A stretch of DNA of 44,918 nt from Tabrizicola sp. (GTDB taxonomy: Bacteria > Pseudomonadota > Alphaproteobacteria > Rhodobacterales > Rhodobacteraceae): contig JALOTD010000020.1 in the NCBI GenBank assembly GCA_025458105.1, positions 1 through 44,918 on the forward strand. Reading direction: 5' to 3'. Made by a program: the position numbers and the translations under genes. Positions within the stretch are counted from its first letter, which is position 1; every line of letters starts with the position of its first letter. Shown piece by piece: positions 25,733 to 34,146 of this stretch. The notes beneath the pieces are model-generated. The model had not been told where the DNA came from and did no database searches. It saw only the letters and a list, made by a program, of their open reading frames with translations.

Positions 25733-25799
25733 GCAGCCCCCATAGCCGGTTCGCGCGCCCTTCGAAAGCGGGAAGACCATTAGGGGGGTTTGCACGGGG

Positions 25800-25828
25800 T
25801 TGTTAGCGCTAACATGAGCTGTTATAGT
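25800..25828 (+). promoter_or_regulatory. edd promoter with LacI-family-type operator
   Basis: A -35 element TTGTTA (25800-25805) and a -10 element TATAGT (25823-25828) are 17 bases apart, with the edd start 27 bases further on. The perfect 14-bp palindrome TGTTAGCGCTAACA (25801-25814) covers the -35 element. Palindromes with a central CG of this form are typical of LacI/GntR-family sugar-acid repressors. Repression of the Entner-Doudoroff genes when gluconate is absent is inferred. Confidence 0.7.
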
Positions 25829-25854
25829 CAAACGCGACAGATCCGGAGGACGTC

Positions 25855-27660
25855 ATGCCGCTGAACCCCACCATCGCCCGCGTCACCGACCGCATCCGCG
25901 CCCGGTCCGAGACGACGCGGGGCACCTATCTGGACCGGATGGCAAAGGCGGTCGCAAACGGCCCGGTCCGCGCGCATCTCAGCTGTGGGAACCAGGCCCA
26001 TGCCTATGCGGCGATGGGGCCGGACAAGGACGCGCTGGCCGCAGCCAAGGTGCCGAACCTTGGGATTGTCACTGCCTACAATGACATGCTGTCGGCGCAC
26101 CAACCGTTTGAGCGGTATCCCGACCTCATCCGCGCGGCAGCCAAGAAAGCGGGCGTCACGGTGCAAGTCGCAGGCGGGGTCCCGGCGATGTGCGACGGGG
26201 TCACCCAGGGCCAGCCCGGGATGGAGCTGTCGCTTTTCTCCCGCGATGTGATCGCCCTGGCCGCTGGGGTGGCGATGAGCCACAACTGCTTTGATGCGGC
26301 ACTATATCTGGGCGTCTGCGACAAGATCGTGCCGGGGCTTATCATGGCGGCGGCGACCTTCGGTCATATTCCCGCGGTCTTCGTCCCGGCGGGGCCAATG
26401 ACTAGCGGCATCCCGAACGACGAGAAGTCCCGCGTCCGCAACGCCTATGCCGAGGGGCGCGCCACACGGGAAGAGCTGATGGCCGCCGAGATGGCCAGCT
26501 ATCATGGCCCCGGCACCTGCACCTTCTATGGCACGGCCAACACCAACCAGATGCTGATGGAAGTCATGGGCCTTCACCTGCCCGGCGCCAGCTTCGTCAA
26601 CCCGGGCACCCCCTTGCGCGAGGCGCTGACGGTGGCGGCGGTCGAACGCGCCGCCGAGATCACGGCGCTCGGGAATGACTTCCGCCCGGCAGGCGAGATT
26701 CTGGATGAGCGCGCCTATGTGAACGGGATCGTCGGGCTGATGGCGACGGGCGGCTCGACGAACCTGGTGCTGCACCTTCCCGCCATGGCGCGGGCATCGG
26801 GCGTGATCCTCGACCTGCAGGATTTCGCCGACCTCTCGGAAGCCGTGCCGTTGATGGCGAAGGTCTATCCCAACGGCCTGGCTGACGTGAACCATTTCCA
26901 TGCCGCAGGGGGTCTGCAGTTCCTGATCGGCGAGCTTCTGGATGCGGGCCTTCTCCATCCCGACGCGAAGACTGTGGCGGGTGACGGGCTGGCCGCTTAC
27001 CGGCAGGAACCGGTGCTCGACGGGGGCCGTCTCGCCTGGCGCGACGGACCGAAAGCCAGCCTGAACGACAAGATCGTGCGCCCTGCCAGCTCCCCCTTCG
27101 CGCCGGAAGGGGGCCTCAAGCAGTTGACCGGCAACCTCGGGCGCGGGGTCATCAAGGTCTCGGCCGTCGCACCCGAACGACACATCATCGAGGCCCCTGC
27201 GCGCATCTTCCACAGCCAGGAGGCGGTGAAGGCGGCCTTCAAGGCGGGCGAGTTCACCTCTGACACCATCGTCGTCGTTCGCTTCCAGGGCCCGCAAGCC
27301 AACGGGATGCCGGAACTTCATTCGCTGACCCCCACACTCTCGGTCCTGCAAGATCGCGGGCTGAAGGTGGCGCTGGTCACCGATGGCCGGATGTCGGGGG
27401 CCAGCGGCAAGGTGCCCGCCGCGATCCATGTCTCGCCCGAGGCCGCGACGGGCGGTCCGCTCGCGCGGCTGCGCGACGGCGATGTCATCCGGCTGGACGC
27501 GGTCGCGGGAACGCTGTCGGTCCTCGCCGAGGACTTCGACCAGCGCCTTGCCGTCACCGCCGACCTCTCGGCTAACGAATTCGGTATCGGGCGCGAGCTT
27601 TTCGCCGCCTTCCGCCGCCACGCCGGACCGGCCGAAACCGGCGGCGCGCTTGTTCTTTGA
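25855..27660 (+). CDS. edd: 6-Phosphogluconate dehydratase (Entner-Doudoroff pathway)
   Basis: A 601-residue [4Fe-4S] dehydratase of the IlvD/Edd family that turns 6-phosphogluconate into 2-keto-3-deoxy-6-phosphogluconate. Family signatures are present: the cluster cysteines in [20 protein letters not shown] and [20 protein letters not shown] segments (given here as positions about 117-165), [11 protein letters not shown], and the C-terminal [23 protein letters not shown]. The start has a CGGAGG ribosome site. It begins the edd-eda unit, with a 14-bp palindromic operator on its promoter. The gene appears intact, unlike eda. Confidence 0.95.
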   Translation: MPLNPTIARVTDRIRARSETTRGTYLDRMAKAVANGPVRAHLSCGNQAHAYAAMGPDKDALAAAKVPNLGIVTAYNDMLSAHQPFERYPDLIRAAAKKAGVTVQVAGGVPAMCDGVTQGQPGMELSLFSRDVIALAAGVAMSHNCFDAALYLGVCDKIVPGLIMAAATFGHIPAVFVPAGPMTSGIPNDEKSRVRNAYAEGRATREELMAAEMASYHGPGTCTFYGTANTNQMLMEVMGLHLPGASFVNPGTPLREALTVAAVERAAEITALGNDFRPAGEILDERAYVNGIVGLMATGGSTNLVLHLPAMARASGVILDLQDFADLSEAVPLMAKVYPNGLADVNHFHAAGGLQFLIGELLDAGLLHPDAKTVAGDGLAAYRQEPVLDGGRLAWRDGPKASLNDKIVRPASSPFAPEGGLKQLTGNLGRGVIKVSAVAPERHIIEAPARIFHSQEAVKAAFKAGEFTSDTIVVVRFQGPQANGMPELHSLTPTLSVLQDRGLKVALVTDGRMSGASGKVPAAIHVSPEAATGGPLARLRDGDVIRLDAVAGTLSVLAEDFDQRLAVTADLSANEFGIGRELFAAFRRHAGPAETGGALVL

Positions 27661-27922
27661 CCGGTGTGCCCGGTTCAACCCTCGCTGCCTCCGGCGGGGA
27701 TATTTTAGCCAGTATGAAAGGATTGGCGGTGCATCTTCTGGCTACGGTACAGGCGGGGACGCCGATGACCGTCCAGTGTGAAAGGCCCCCTGCCTCCCCC
27801 CGCTATCGGGCCCGAGGTGGGGGGTCAGCCCTGCTCCTGTGCTTTCATACTGGCGCAAGTATCCCCGCCGGAGGCTCCCGCACCATCCACCCCGCACAAC
27901 GCCGGGGCCTGAAGGAGCCGCC
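27661..27922. other. edd-eda intergenic region
   Basis: This 262-base gap in an operon contains only the inverted repeat and a nested hairpin; no gene is visible. A longer eda reading starting at 27839 would include part of the repeat and has no family match. The hairpins could affect mRNA stability between edd and eda. Confidence 0.5.
27687..27875. repeat. Inverted repeat pair of 34-base arms between edd and eda
   Basis: Arms at 27687-27720 and 27842-27875 match in 31 of 34 positions when one is reverse-complemented (start GCCTCCGGCGGGGATA, end GCCAGTATGAAAG; the five bases between differ at three). The 121-base middle contains a second inverted repeat of C-run and G-run (27796-27832). The arm sequence looks like a known dispersed Rhodobacteraceae repeat. 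No target-site duplication is evident. Confidence 0.8.
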
Positions 27923-28440
27923 ATGACCCCCGCCCAGCAATCTGCCAAAGCCGCCGAGATCTGCCGCCTTGCCCCCGTCGTTCCCGTGCTGGTGATCGAC
28001 GATCTGGCGCATGCCCGCCCCCTTGCCGAGGCACTGGTCGCGGGCGGCCTGCCTGCGCTTGAAGTCACGCTTCGCACGCCGGTGGCGCTGGACGCGATCC
28101 GCGCCATGGCCGAGGTGCCGGGCGGCATTGTCGGCGCAGGCACGCTCTTGACGCCTGCTGACGTCAAGGCAGCGAAGGCTGCAGGGGCGACCTTCGGCGT
28201 TTCGCCTGGCGCGACCGACCGCCTGATCGCGGCCTGCGAGGACGAGGGCCTGCCGCTTCTGCCCGGGGCCGCCACGGCGAGCGAGATCATGGCGCTTCTG
28301 GAAAAGGGTTACACCGTGCAGAAATTCTTCCCGGCCGAACAGGCGGGGGGCGCGGCTTATCTGAAATCGATCGGCTCGCCCATTCCGCAGGTGAAGTTCT
28401 GCTGTCGCGCGAGGCCGCGGCCCTGGCCCGCACCCCTTAG
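27923..28440 (+). pseudogene. eda: KDPG aldolase, internal deletion with frameshift
   Basis: The start (AAGGAG site) and first 160 codons give a good 2-dehydro-3-deoxyphosphogluconate aldolase: Glu47 in LEVTLRT, and the Schiff-base lysine Lys134 in KFFPAE. After QVKFC the family's phosphate-binding PTGG and GGSW segments are missing; instead the sequence jumps, in the +2 frame, to LSREAAALARTP and a TAG at 28438-28440, which matches the usual C-terminus. The natural stop overlaps the convergent gene by four bases, supporting that the tail is the right one. Roughly 43 codons plus a frame change are lost (3n+1 bases). Without these residues the enzyme should not work. Sequencing or assembly error cannot be excluded. 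Confidence 0.8.
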
Positions 28441-28712
28441 GCGCCCTGTCCCTGCCGGGCCGCCCGCCCGCCCCGGCGGCGCGGGGTCGAGGGGGCCGTC
28501 AGCGCCTGATGCAAGACCGCAGTCATCGGATGGTCGGGGTTCGCCGCGCCGTAGGTGGCGATCAGTACGCGCACGGCATCCGCAACCGGCGCGCCCACGG
28601 GGATCGACAGCGCCCAGTCCATGAAGATCGACCGGCACTCTCCGGGCGTGATCCCCTCGATCCGGTAGCTTTCCCGCACCAGTCCCTTCGGGTCTGCCTC
28701 AGTCAGCTCCAT
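28437..28712 (-). CDS. Conserved small protein of unknown function
   Basis: A 91-residue soluble protein (MELTEADPKGLVRESYRIEG; GECRSIFMDWALSIPVG). It overlaps the start of glnE upstream (14 bases) and so is probably expressed with it; its stop overlaps that of eda. The proline/arginine-rich tail from residue 76 on is low complexity. Similar short proteins near glnE occur in relatives as I recall, but the role is unknown. Confidence 0.7.
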   Translation of the reverse strand: MELTEADPKGLVRESYRIEGITPGECRSIFMDWALSIPVGAPVADAVRVLIATYGAANPDHPMTAVLHQALTAPSTPRRRGGRAARQGQGA

Positions 28713-31476
28713 GGCCTCTCTCTCCCACCAGCCGCGTGACTGCGGCCTCTGCCGCCGTTACCGCCTGCGCCAGATCCAGCGCAAGCGTCCCGGCATCCGG
28801 CGCCCCTGTCTCGCGCAGGATGAAGGCGCGCCCCCCCTCACCCAAGCCTTCCCAGTCCAGCGCCTGCTCGGTCAGGAGCCTTGCAGCGGAATGTAATCGC
28901 CACATCAGCTTGTAGCCGGATGTCAGGGCCTGCGCGTCGGAATCCGGCAATTCCCGGCCCGCCCCCGCCGCGATCTGGCGTTCGACGCTGCGCGCGGGGC
29001 TGCCTGAAATCAGCGCGACAGTCTGTGCGGCAAGCTCGATGTCCATGATCCGCCCTGGACCGTTCTTTGCATCCCACGCGCCCTGCGCCGGTTTCGCCGC
29101 CGCCAGCCGCGCGCGCATGTCGGCCACATCCGGTTTCACGCCTGCGCCCTGGCCCTTGTCCGCCAGAAGCTTCCGGCGGAAGGCCTCGATCTCTACGGCA
29201 AGCGTTGGTTCTCCGGCCAGAACGCGGGCGCGGGTGAGGGCGAGGTGTTCCCAGGTCCAGGCCTCGGTCTCCTGATAGGTGGTAAAGCTGTGGAGACTGG
29301 TCGCCACCGGCCCGGCGCGGCCCGAGGGGCGCAGGCGCATGTCGACCTCGTACAGGCGACCCTCCGGCATCTGGGCGGTCAGCGCGGTGACCAGGGTCTG
29401 CGTCAGACGCGCATAGTAGGGACGCGTCGCCAGCGGGCGCGGGCCGACCGAGCCCTCGGCGCCCTCGTCGTCGTAAATCACGATGAGGTCGAGGTCAGAG
29501 CCCGCGTTCAGCCGCGCCGCGCCCATGCTTCCCATCCCGATCACCACGGCGCCGCGGCCGGGCATCGCTCCGTGCTTGCGCGTGAAATCGGTCGTGACTT
29601 CGGACCAGATGACCTGCACGACCGCCTCGGCCAGATCGGCATACTGCTTCCCGGCCTCGAACCCATCGATCAAGCCGCGCAAGTGATGGACACCCACCCG
29701 GAAATGCCATTCCTTCATCCAGCGCCGCGCCATGTCGAGGCGGCCTTCGTAGTCCGGGGCGTTTGCGATCCTGCTAGACAACTCGCCCCGCAAAGCTGCC
29801 ATCCCCGGCCAGTCGCCCCAGAAGCTGCCGCCGATCACCCCGTCAAGAACGGCGGCGTTGCGGGCCAGATACTGTGCCAGCGCCGGGGCCGATCCGGCGA
29901 TGTCGATGATGAGGTCAATGAGCGTCGGGTTCGCTTCGAAGAGCGCGAAAAGCTGCACTCCGGCGGGCAGCTTGGCGAGAAAGCCGTCCAGTGCCGAGAG
30001 CGCCTCGTCGGGGTTCGCGGCGCGAGCAAGGCCCTTCAGGAACCGCGGACGCAGGCGGCGGAAGATGGCCTGAGCGCGGTCCGACCGCAACGCGGGATAG
30101 CTTTCCCAGCCTTTGGTGATCTCACGCGCCTTGTCAGATAGCTCTGGCCCCTCTTCAACCGCGCCGGGCGAGAAGAACCCTTCGGTCAGGCGGTCAGTTC
30201 GGTTCAAACGGTCCAGAAGGTCGCGGCGGAAGTCGACCTCGTCCTGGCCGCAGAAGGCGGCGATACGGGCGACACCGTCCCGGGTCGTGGGCATCGCATG
30301 GGTCTGAGCGTCATTCACCATCTGCAGCCGGTGCTCGACCTCGCGGTGGGCGCGGTAGAGGGTCGTCAGCTCTTCGGCCACGTCGGGCGGGACCCAGCCT
30401 TTCGCAGCAAGTGCTGCCAGCCCGCCGACCGTCGTCCGGTCCCGCAAGGACGGGTCGCGGCCCCCGGCGATCAGTTGCCGGGTCTGGGTGAAGAACTCGA
30501 TCTCGCGGATGCCGCCTGCGCCAAGCTTTATATTGTGGCCTTCCACCGTGATCGGGCCGTGCAGGCCCCGGTGGTCGCGGATGCGCAGGCGCATGTCGTG
30601 GGCGTCCTGGATCGCGACGAAATCCAGATGCTTGCGCCAGACAAAGGGGGTGAGGGTCTTCAGGAACCGCGCCCCGGCCGCAAGGTCACCGCCACAGGGA
30701 CGCGCCTTGATGTAGGCGGCGCGTTCCCATGTCCGACCCTCGGCCTCGTAATAGGCCTCAGCGGCGGCCATCGACAGGCAAACCGGGGTCACGCTGGCAT
30801 CGGGGCGCAGGCGCAGGTCGGATCGGAAGACATAGCCGTCCGACGCCTCGGATAGGATCGCGGTCATCCGGCGGGTGACCTTGATGAACGCGGCCCGCGC
30901 CTCCTGCTCCTCGCCCGGATAGCGGGCTTCATCGAAAAGGCAGATCAGGTCGATGTCTGAGGAATAGTTGAGCTCCCCCGCACCCATCTTGCCCATGGCA
31001 AGGGCCACCATACCCCCGGCAGTGGCAGCGTCGTCAGGGGTGGCACCAGGCAACTTGCCCCGCCGGATCTCTTCAGCAACAAGGGCAGTCAAGGCCAGAT
31101 GGACCGCCTGGTCGGCCAAATCGGTCAGCGCGCCTGTCACCTGCTCCAGCGGCCACACGCCCCCCAGGTCACACAGCGCCGCCAGAAGCGCCACGCGCCG
31201 CTTGGCCAGCCGCAGCGCTCCCGGAAGCATGTCTAGCGACACGGTTGCGGCTGCCGTCAAGGCTTTGGCTAAAGCCGCCTCGGGGTCGGCCGACGCCTCG
31301 TCCAGCCAGTCGCGCTCGCGCAGCATCAGCCCGCGCAGATACGGGCTGCAGGCAGCTGTGGCCGTCAGAAGGCCCGTAACCTCGGGCCCCAGATCGGGCA
31401 GGTCGGCCCGGACATCGGCGGCGGCGGCGGGGTCGAAGGCAGTGGGATGGCGGGTGATGCGGGCAGCTAGGCTCAT
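28699..31476 (-). CDS. glnE: Bifunctional glutamine synthetase adenylyltransferase/deadenylyltransferase
   Basis: A 925-residue GlnE, which adenylylates and de-adenylylates glutamine synthetase in response to PII and glutamine. Two nucleotidyltransferase domains are visible: the N-terminal one with SSDIDL (Asp174, Asp176) and the C-terminal one with GSDLDL near residue 660. The PII-responsive regulatory region lies between. The ATG at 31476 has an AAGG site and the family N-terminus MSLAARITRHP; an ATG 12 codons upstream is less likely. Followed by a small overlapping gene. Confidence 0.93.
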   Translation of the reverse strand: MSLAARITRHPTAFDPAAAADVRADLPDLGPEVTGLLTATAACSPYLRGLMLRERDWLDEASADPEAALAKALTAAATVSLDMLPGALRLAKRRVALLAALCDLGGVWPLEQVTGALTDLADQAVHLALTALVAEEIRRGKLPGATPDDAATAGGMVALAMGKMGAGELNYSSDIDLICLFDEARYPGEEQEARAAFIKVTRRMTAILSEASDGYVFRSDLRLRPDASVTPVCLSMAAAEAYYEAEGRTWERAAYIKARPCGGDLAAGARFLKTLTPFVWRKHLDFVAIQDAHDMRLRIRDHRGLHGPITVEGHNIKLGAGGIREIEFFTQTRQLIAGGRDPSLRDRTTVGGLAALAAKGWVPPDVAEELTTLYRAHREVEHRLQMVNDAQTHAMPTTRDGVARIAAFCGQDEVDFRRDLLDRLNRTDRLTEGFFSPGAVEEGPELSDKAREITKGWESYPALRSDRAQAIFRRLRPRFLKGLARAANPDEALSALDGFLAKLPAGVQLFALFEANPTLIDLIIDIAGSAPALAQYLARNAAVLDGVIGGSFWGDWPGMAALRGELSSRIANAPDYEGRLDMARRWMKEWHFRVGVHHLRGLIDGFEAGKQYADLAEAVVQVIWSEVTTDFTRKHGAMPGRGAVVIGMGSMGAARLNAGSDLDLIVIYDDEGAEGSVGPRPLATRPYYARLTQTLVTALTAQMPEGRLYEVDMRLRPSGRAGPVATSLHSFTTYQETEAWTWEHLALTRARVLAGEPTLAVEIEAFRRKLLADKGQGAGVKPDVADMRARLAAAKPAQGAWDAKNGPGRIMDIELAAQTVALISGSPARSVERQIAAGAGRELPDSDAQALTSGYKLMWRLHSAARLLTEQALDWEGLGEGGRAFILRETGAPDAGTLALDLAQAVTAAEAAVTRLVGERGHGAD

Positions 31477-31546
31477 GCCGCTGACCTTGCGGTGGCACGC
31501 GCCCATGGTCAACCGGGCGCAGTTCCGCCAAGGGTCAATGGAGGCC

Positions 31547-31637
31547 TTGACCTCTTATGTAAAAAAGTTTCACATCAACCCTTGAAAGCATCGTTCTCAC
31601 CCCGCATCTTGGCTCATGTGAAGATCATTCACATCAA
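31547..31637. promoter_or_regulatory. Promoter region of the DUF2852 gene with two related inverted repeats
   Basis: Two 25-base direct repeats, 59 bases apart (31555-31579 and 31614-31638), agree at 19 of 25 positions and end in TTCACATCAAC. Each contains an inverted repeat: ATGTGAA-N5-TTCACAT is perfect in the second copy and has one mismatch in the first. A TTGACC (31547) with TCACAT 17 bases on could be a promoter under the first site. The arrangement suggests a dimeric repressor binding twice. The regulator is unknown. Confidence 0.5.
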
Positions 31638-31649
31638 CTGGAGACCGCC

Positions 31650-32132
31650 ATGTACAGCACAACCGACACCGCCCGGCCTGGCGGCATCCGCAACGCCATC
31701 CGCCGCAGCGAAGCCTGGCTTGACCAGCGCGGCAAATGGGCCTGGATCGCCTTATTGGTCCTGAGCTTTGTCATCTTCTGGCCCGTGGGACTTGCCCTTC
31801 TGGCCTATATGATCTGGGGAAAAAAGATGTTCTCTCGTTCCTGCCGCGCCCGGCGCCAATCGCATGACCAGGCCTGGGGCCGCCACTCCTATCGCGCGGG
31901 CATGACCACCGGCAACTACGCCTTCGACAGCTACAAGGCCGAAGCGCTGCGGCGCCTTGAGGAAGAGCAAGAGGCGTTCGAGGCCTTCCTTCAGCGCCTG
32001 CGGAATTCGAAGGACAAGTCCGAGTTCGACGCCTTCATGGAAGAACGCGCCCGCAGCACCGCCGAACAGGATGCCGCCGCGGCGTCTGCAGACGCAAAGC
32101 CCACGACGGAAAGCCGCCCCGGCGAGTACTGA
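31650..32132 (+). CDS. DUF2852 membrane protein
   Basis: A 160-residue protein of the DUF2852 family. One membrane helix spans about 31-53 (WAWIALLVLSFVIFWPVGLALLAYMIWG); the remaining C-terminal half is an acidic, charged coiled-coil (EALRRLEEEQEAFEAFLQRLRNS; EFDAFMEERAR). The start has a TGGAG site. The two upstream operator-like repeats suggest tight regulation, possibly in a stress response. Function not known. Confidence 0.8.
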   Translation: MYSTTDTARPGGIRNAIRRSEAWLDQRGKWAWIALLVLSFVIFWPVGLALLAYMIWGKKMFSRSCRARRQSHDQAWGRHSYRAGMTTGNYAFDSYKAEALRRLEEEQEAFEAFLQRLRNSKDKSEFDAFMEERARSTAEQDAAAASADAKPTTESRPGEY

Positions 32133-32151
32133 TCGGCAGAACACCAAAGCG

Positions 32152-32178
32152 CCTCGCGTCCATCATCCGGACGCGGGG
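32152..32178 (+). terminator. Hairpin after the DUF2852 gene, weak terminator
   Basis: CCTCGCGTCC pairs with GGACGCGGGG (one T-G) around a seven-base loop, followed by TGTTACTTCCTT, only partly T-rich. It lies 20 bases after the stop codon and before bpt. Confidence 0.5.
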
Positions 32179-32280
32179 TGTTACTTCCTTCCCATCGTCC
32201 TGTCACATTGGGCGCATTCTGCGCTTGGCGGAAGGCCTGGGTCTTGCTAGCCTCTGGCTGTTTCCACGCTTGACGGACCG

Positions 32281-33108
32281 ATGCGCCACACGCTTCCCCT
32301 GACGCCGCAGTTCTATGTGACCGCGCCCCAGCCCTGCCCCTATCTGCCGGGCCGGATGGAACGGAAGCTTTTCACCGCGCTTCAGGGAGAACACGCGCAG
32401 AAGCTGAACGACACCTTGTCCAAACAGGGCTTTCGTCGCAGCCAGAACGTTTTGTATCGTCCGTCCTGTGCCGAGTGTTCGGCTTGCCTCTCAGCGCGCA
32501 TCCGGGTCGCCGATTTCCTGCCCTCTCGCACGCAAAAGCGAATCCTGAAACGCGCCGCGCATTTGCGCAGAAATGCCACGTCGCCTTGGGCGACCGAGGA
32601 TCAATTCACACTGTTCCGTCGCTATCTGGACGAACGCCATGCCGACGGCGGCATGGCTGACATGGACATCTTCGAATTCGCAGCCATGATCGAAGAGACA
32701 CCGATCAAAAGCCGCGTCATCGAATACACGCGCCCCGCCGGCCCGGGTGAGCGTGGTCGCCCGCTGGCGGCGGTGTGTCTGACCGATGTCTTCGACGACG
32801 GCCTGTCGATGGTTTACAGCTTTTACGACCCCGACCTCGCGGACCTCAGCCTTGGGACGTACATCATTCTCGACCACGTCGCCATCGCGCGCGAGGCCGG
32901 GTTGCCCTATGTCTATCTGGGCTACTGGGTCCCTGGCAGCAGGAAGATGGGCTACAAGTCGGCCTTCTCCGCGGTCGAGATCTACAAGGGCGGCACCTGG
33001 CAAGCCCTGGGTGATCCGCAGGACCATGGTGCCGACCTGCATCCCCTGTCGGTAGACCCAATTGCCGAACAAGTGGCGCGGATCAGCCTGCCCGACATCC
33101 GCACTTGA
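32281..33108 (+). CDS. bpt: Aspartate/glutamate leucyltransferase (N-end rule)
   Basis: A 275-residue Bpt/ATE-type aminoacyl-tRNA protein transferase that adds leucine to N-terminal Asp or Glu and feeds substrates to ClpS-ClpAP. Landmarks are the N-terminal [14 protein letters not shown], the cysteine cluster [28 protein letters not shown] and [16 protein letters not shown], typical of the family. Length is normal. The TGA overlaps the start of the VOC gene by one base. Confidence 0.92.
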   Translation: MRHTLPLTPQFYVTAPQPCPYLPGRMERKLFTALQGEHAQKLNDTLSKQGFRRSQNVLYRPSCAECSACLSARIRVADFLPSRTQKRILKRAAHLRRNATSPWATEDQFTLFRRYLDERHADGGMADMDIFEFAAMIEETPIKSRVIEYTRPAGPGERGRPLAAVCLTDVFDDGLSMVYSFYDPDLADLSLGTYIILDHVAIAREAGLPYVYLGYWVPGSRKMGYKSAFSAVEIYKGGTWQALGDPQDHGADLHPLSVDPIAEQVARISLPDIRT

Positions 33109-33497
33109 TGCTGACCCGCATTTCCGCTCTGGCGCTGGTCGTACCCGACTATGACGCGGCGATCGCCTTTTATGTGGACCGGCTTGGCTTTCGCCTGACC
33201 GAAGACATCGACCAGGGCCACAAGCGTTGGGTTACTGTCGAGCCTCCGGGAGGGGGCGTGCGCCTGCTGTTGGCCCGGACCGAAGGGCCCGTACAGACGC
33301 AAGCGATCGGCAATCAGGCGGGGGGCCGGGTGTTCCTGTTCCTTGAAACCGACGACTTCGCCCGCGATCATGCCGCGATGCTGACTGCGGGCGTGTTTTT
33401 CGAAGAGTCTCCTCGGCACGAGCCCTATGGAACTGTCGCAGTCTGGCGCGATCCGTTCGGCAACCGCTGGGACTTGCTGCAGCCTAGTCCGCGCTGA
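33108..33497 (+). CDS. VOC superfamily (glyoxalase/bleomycin-resistance-like) protein
   Basis: A 129-residue single VOC domain: start of the fold ALVVPDYDAAIAFYVDRLGF, then EPPGGGVRLLLAR, GRVFLFLETDDFARDHAAML and the end WRDPFGNRWDLLQ. Metal ligands of true glyoxalases cannot be assigned with certainty. The start ATG overlaps the bpt stop (TGATG); a TTG one codon upstream is possible. Translationally coupled to bpt; substrate unknown. Confidence 0.83.
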   Translation: MLTRISALALVVPDYDAAIAFYVDRLGFRLTEDIDQGHKRWVTVEPPGGGVRLLLARTEGPVQTQAIGNQAGGRVFLFLETDDFARDHAAMLTAGVFFEESPRHEPYGTVAVWRDPFGNRWDLLQPSPR

Positions 33498-33508
33498 CCC
33501 GCAGGGCT

Positions 33509-33530
33509 GCGGGGTTTTCGAAAGCTCCGC
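33509..33530. repeat. Degenerate copy of the TTTTCGAAAA hairpin
   Basis: Two 11-base arms, GCGGGGTTTTC and GAAAGCTCCGC, pair at nine Watson-Crick and two wobble positions. The pattern resembles the first hairpin of the array at 20948-20969 and lies 12 bases after the VOC gene stop. It may serve as a transcript end. Confidence 0.45.
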
Positions 33531-33663
33531 ATCGGTATGACCTCGCGCTGGGCCAGGTGCATATGGCCTCGTTTTCGTCTGGAGGCGGCTAAGCTCAGCC
33601 AAAAGCTTTGAGTGACCAGGAAATCTCCGGTATCGTCCACCCTGCGGTGTCCCGCCGGTCACC
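33531..33663. other. Short stretch without a gene before the HxlR pseudogene
   Basis: Nothing recognisable beyond a possible extension of the pseudogene reading (from 33608) that has no family match. Confidence 0.3.
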
Positions 33664-34072
33664 GATGGGGAAAGTCGGCAGGTGGAAAGTGCGCAAAAAC
33701 CCTACCGCTCACCGGATGTGCCCCGTGTCTAGCGGCTTGGCCTTCATCGGCGGGGGAAAGACGTCGAAGCTCACCAGGTATCTCTCCACTGGTCCCTGTC
33801 AGATTTCCGAAGTGCGCGTCGATATCTCCCTGGTTTCGGCCAAGGTTCTGACCCAGCGCTTGCGCGAACTTGAAGAGCGGGGCATCCTCATCCCCAATGT
33901 AAGGGAGATGTCTTCCCTTTCCGTCGAACACGCGCTGACCTAGCCAGGAGTTGGATTCATGCCGGTCATTCGTGCGATCACTGAGGTCGGGCAGCGCTTG
34001 AAGACCCGTGTTGGCGGTCCTAGCCTGAAGAAAGGCACGTCAAGGTTGACCGAACAGGTCAAACTCGGGTAA
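33664..34072 (+). pseudogene. HxlR-family regulator with an in-frame stop
   Basis: The reading from the ATG at 33664 gives the HxlR winged-helix pattern: MCPVSSGLAFIGGGKTSKL, QISEVRVDISLVSAKVLTQRLRELEERGIL and SLSVEHALT. A TAG at 33941-33943 interrupts it; the same frame continues with PGVGFMPVIRAITEVGQRLKTR, the expected C-terminal helix, up to TAA at 34070-34072. The normal family tryptophan after GGK is absent, so the core has decayed too. The start is uncertain. Probably inactive, or the stop may be a sequencing error. Confidence 0.6.
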
Positions 34073-34146
34073 TTGGTCAAGATAGTTTACCAGAATACAG
34101 GGCAAGCCGGATCAACTGGCGGCCACACATGGGAGGGGTTGACGGG

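Noticed and set aside
24422..25783. 453-residue plus-strand frame opposite the RNA methyltransferase
   Set aside because: Antisense shadow; the minus-strand protein has full PUA and methyltransferase motifs.
28441..28624. Continuation of the eda frame to 28624
   Set aside because: Arginine/proline-rich nonsense running antisense through the convergent gene; the true tail is in the +2 frame ending at 28440.
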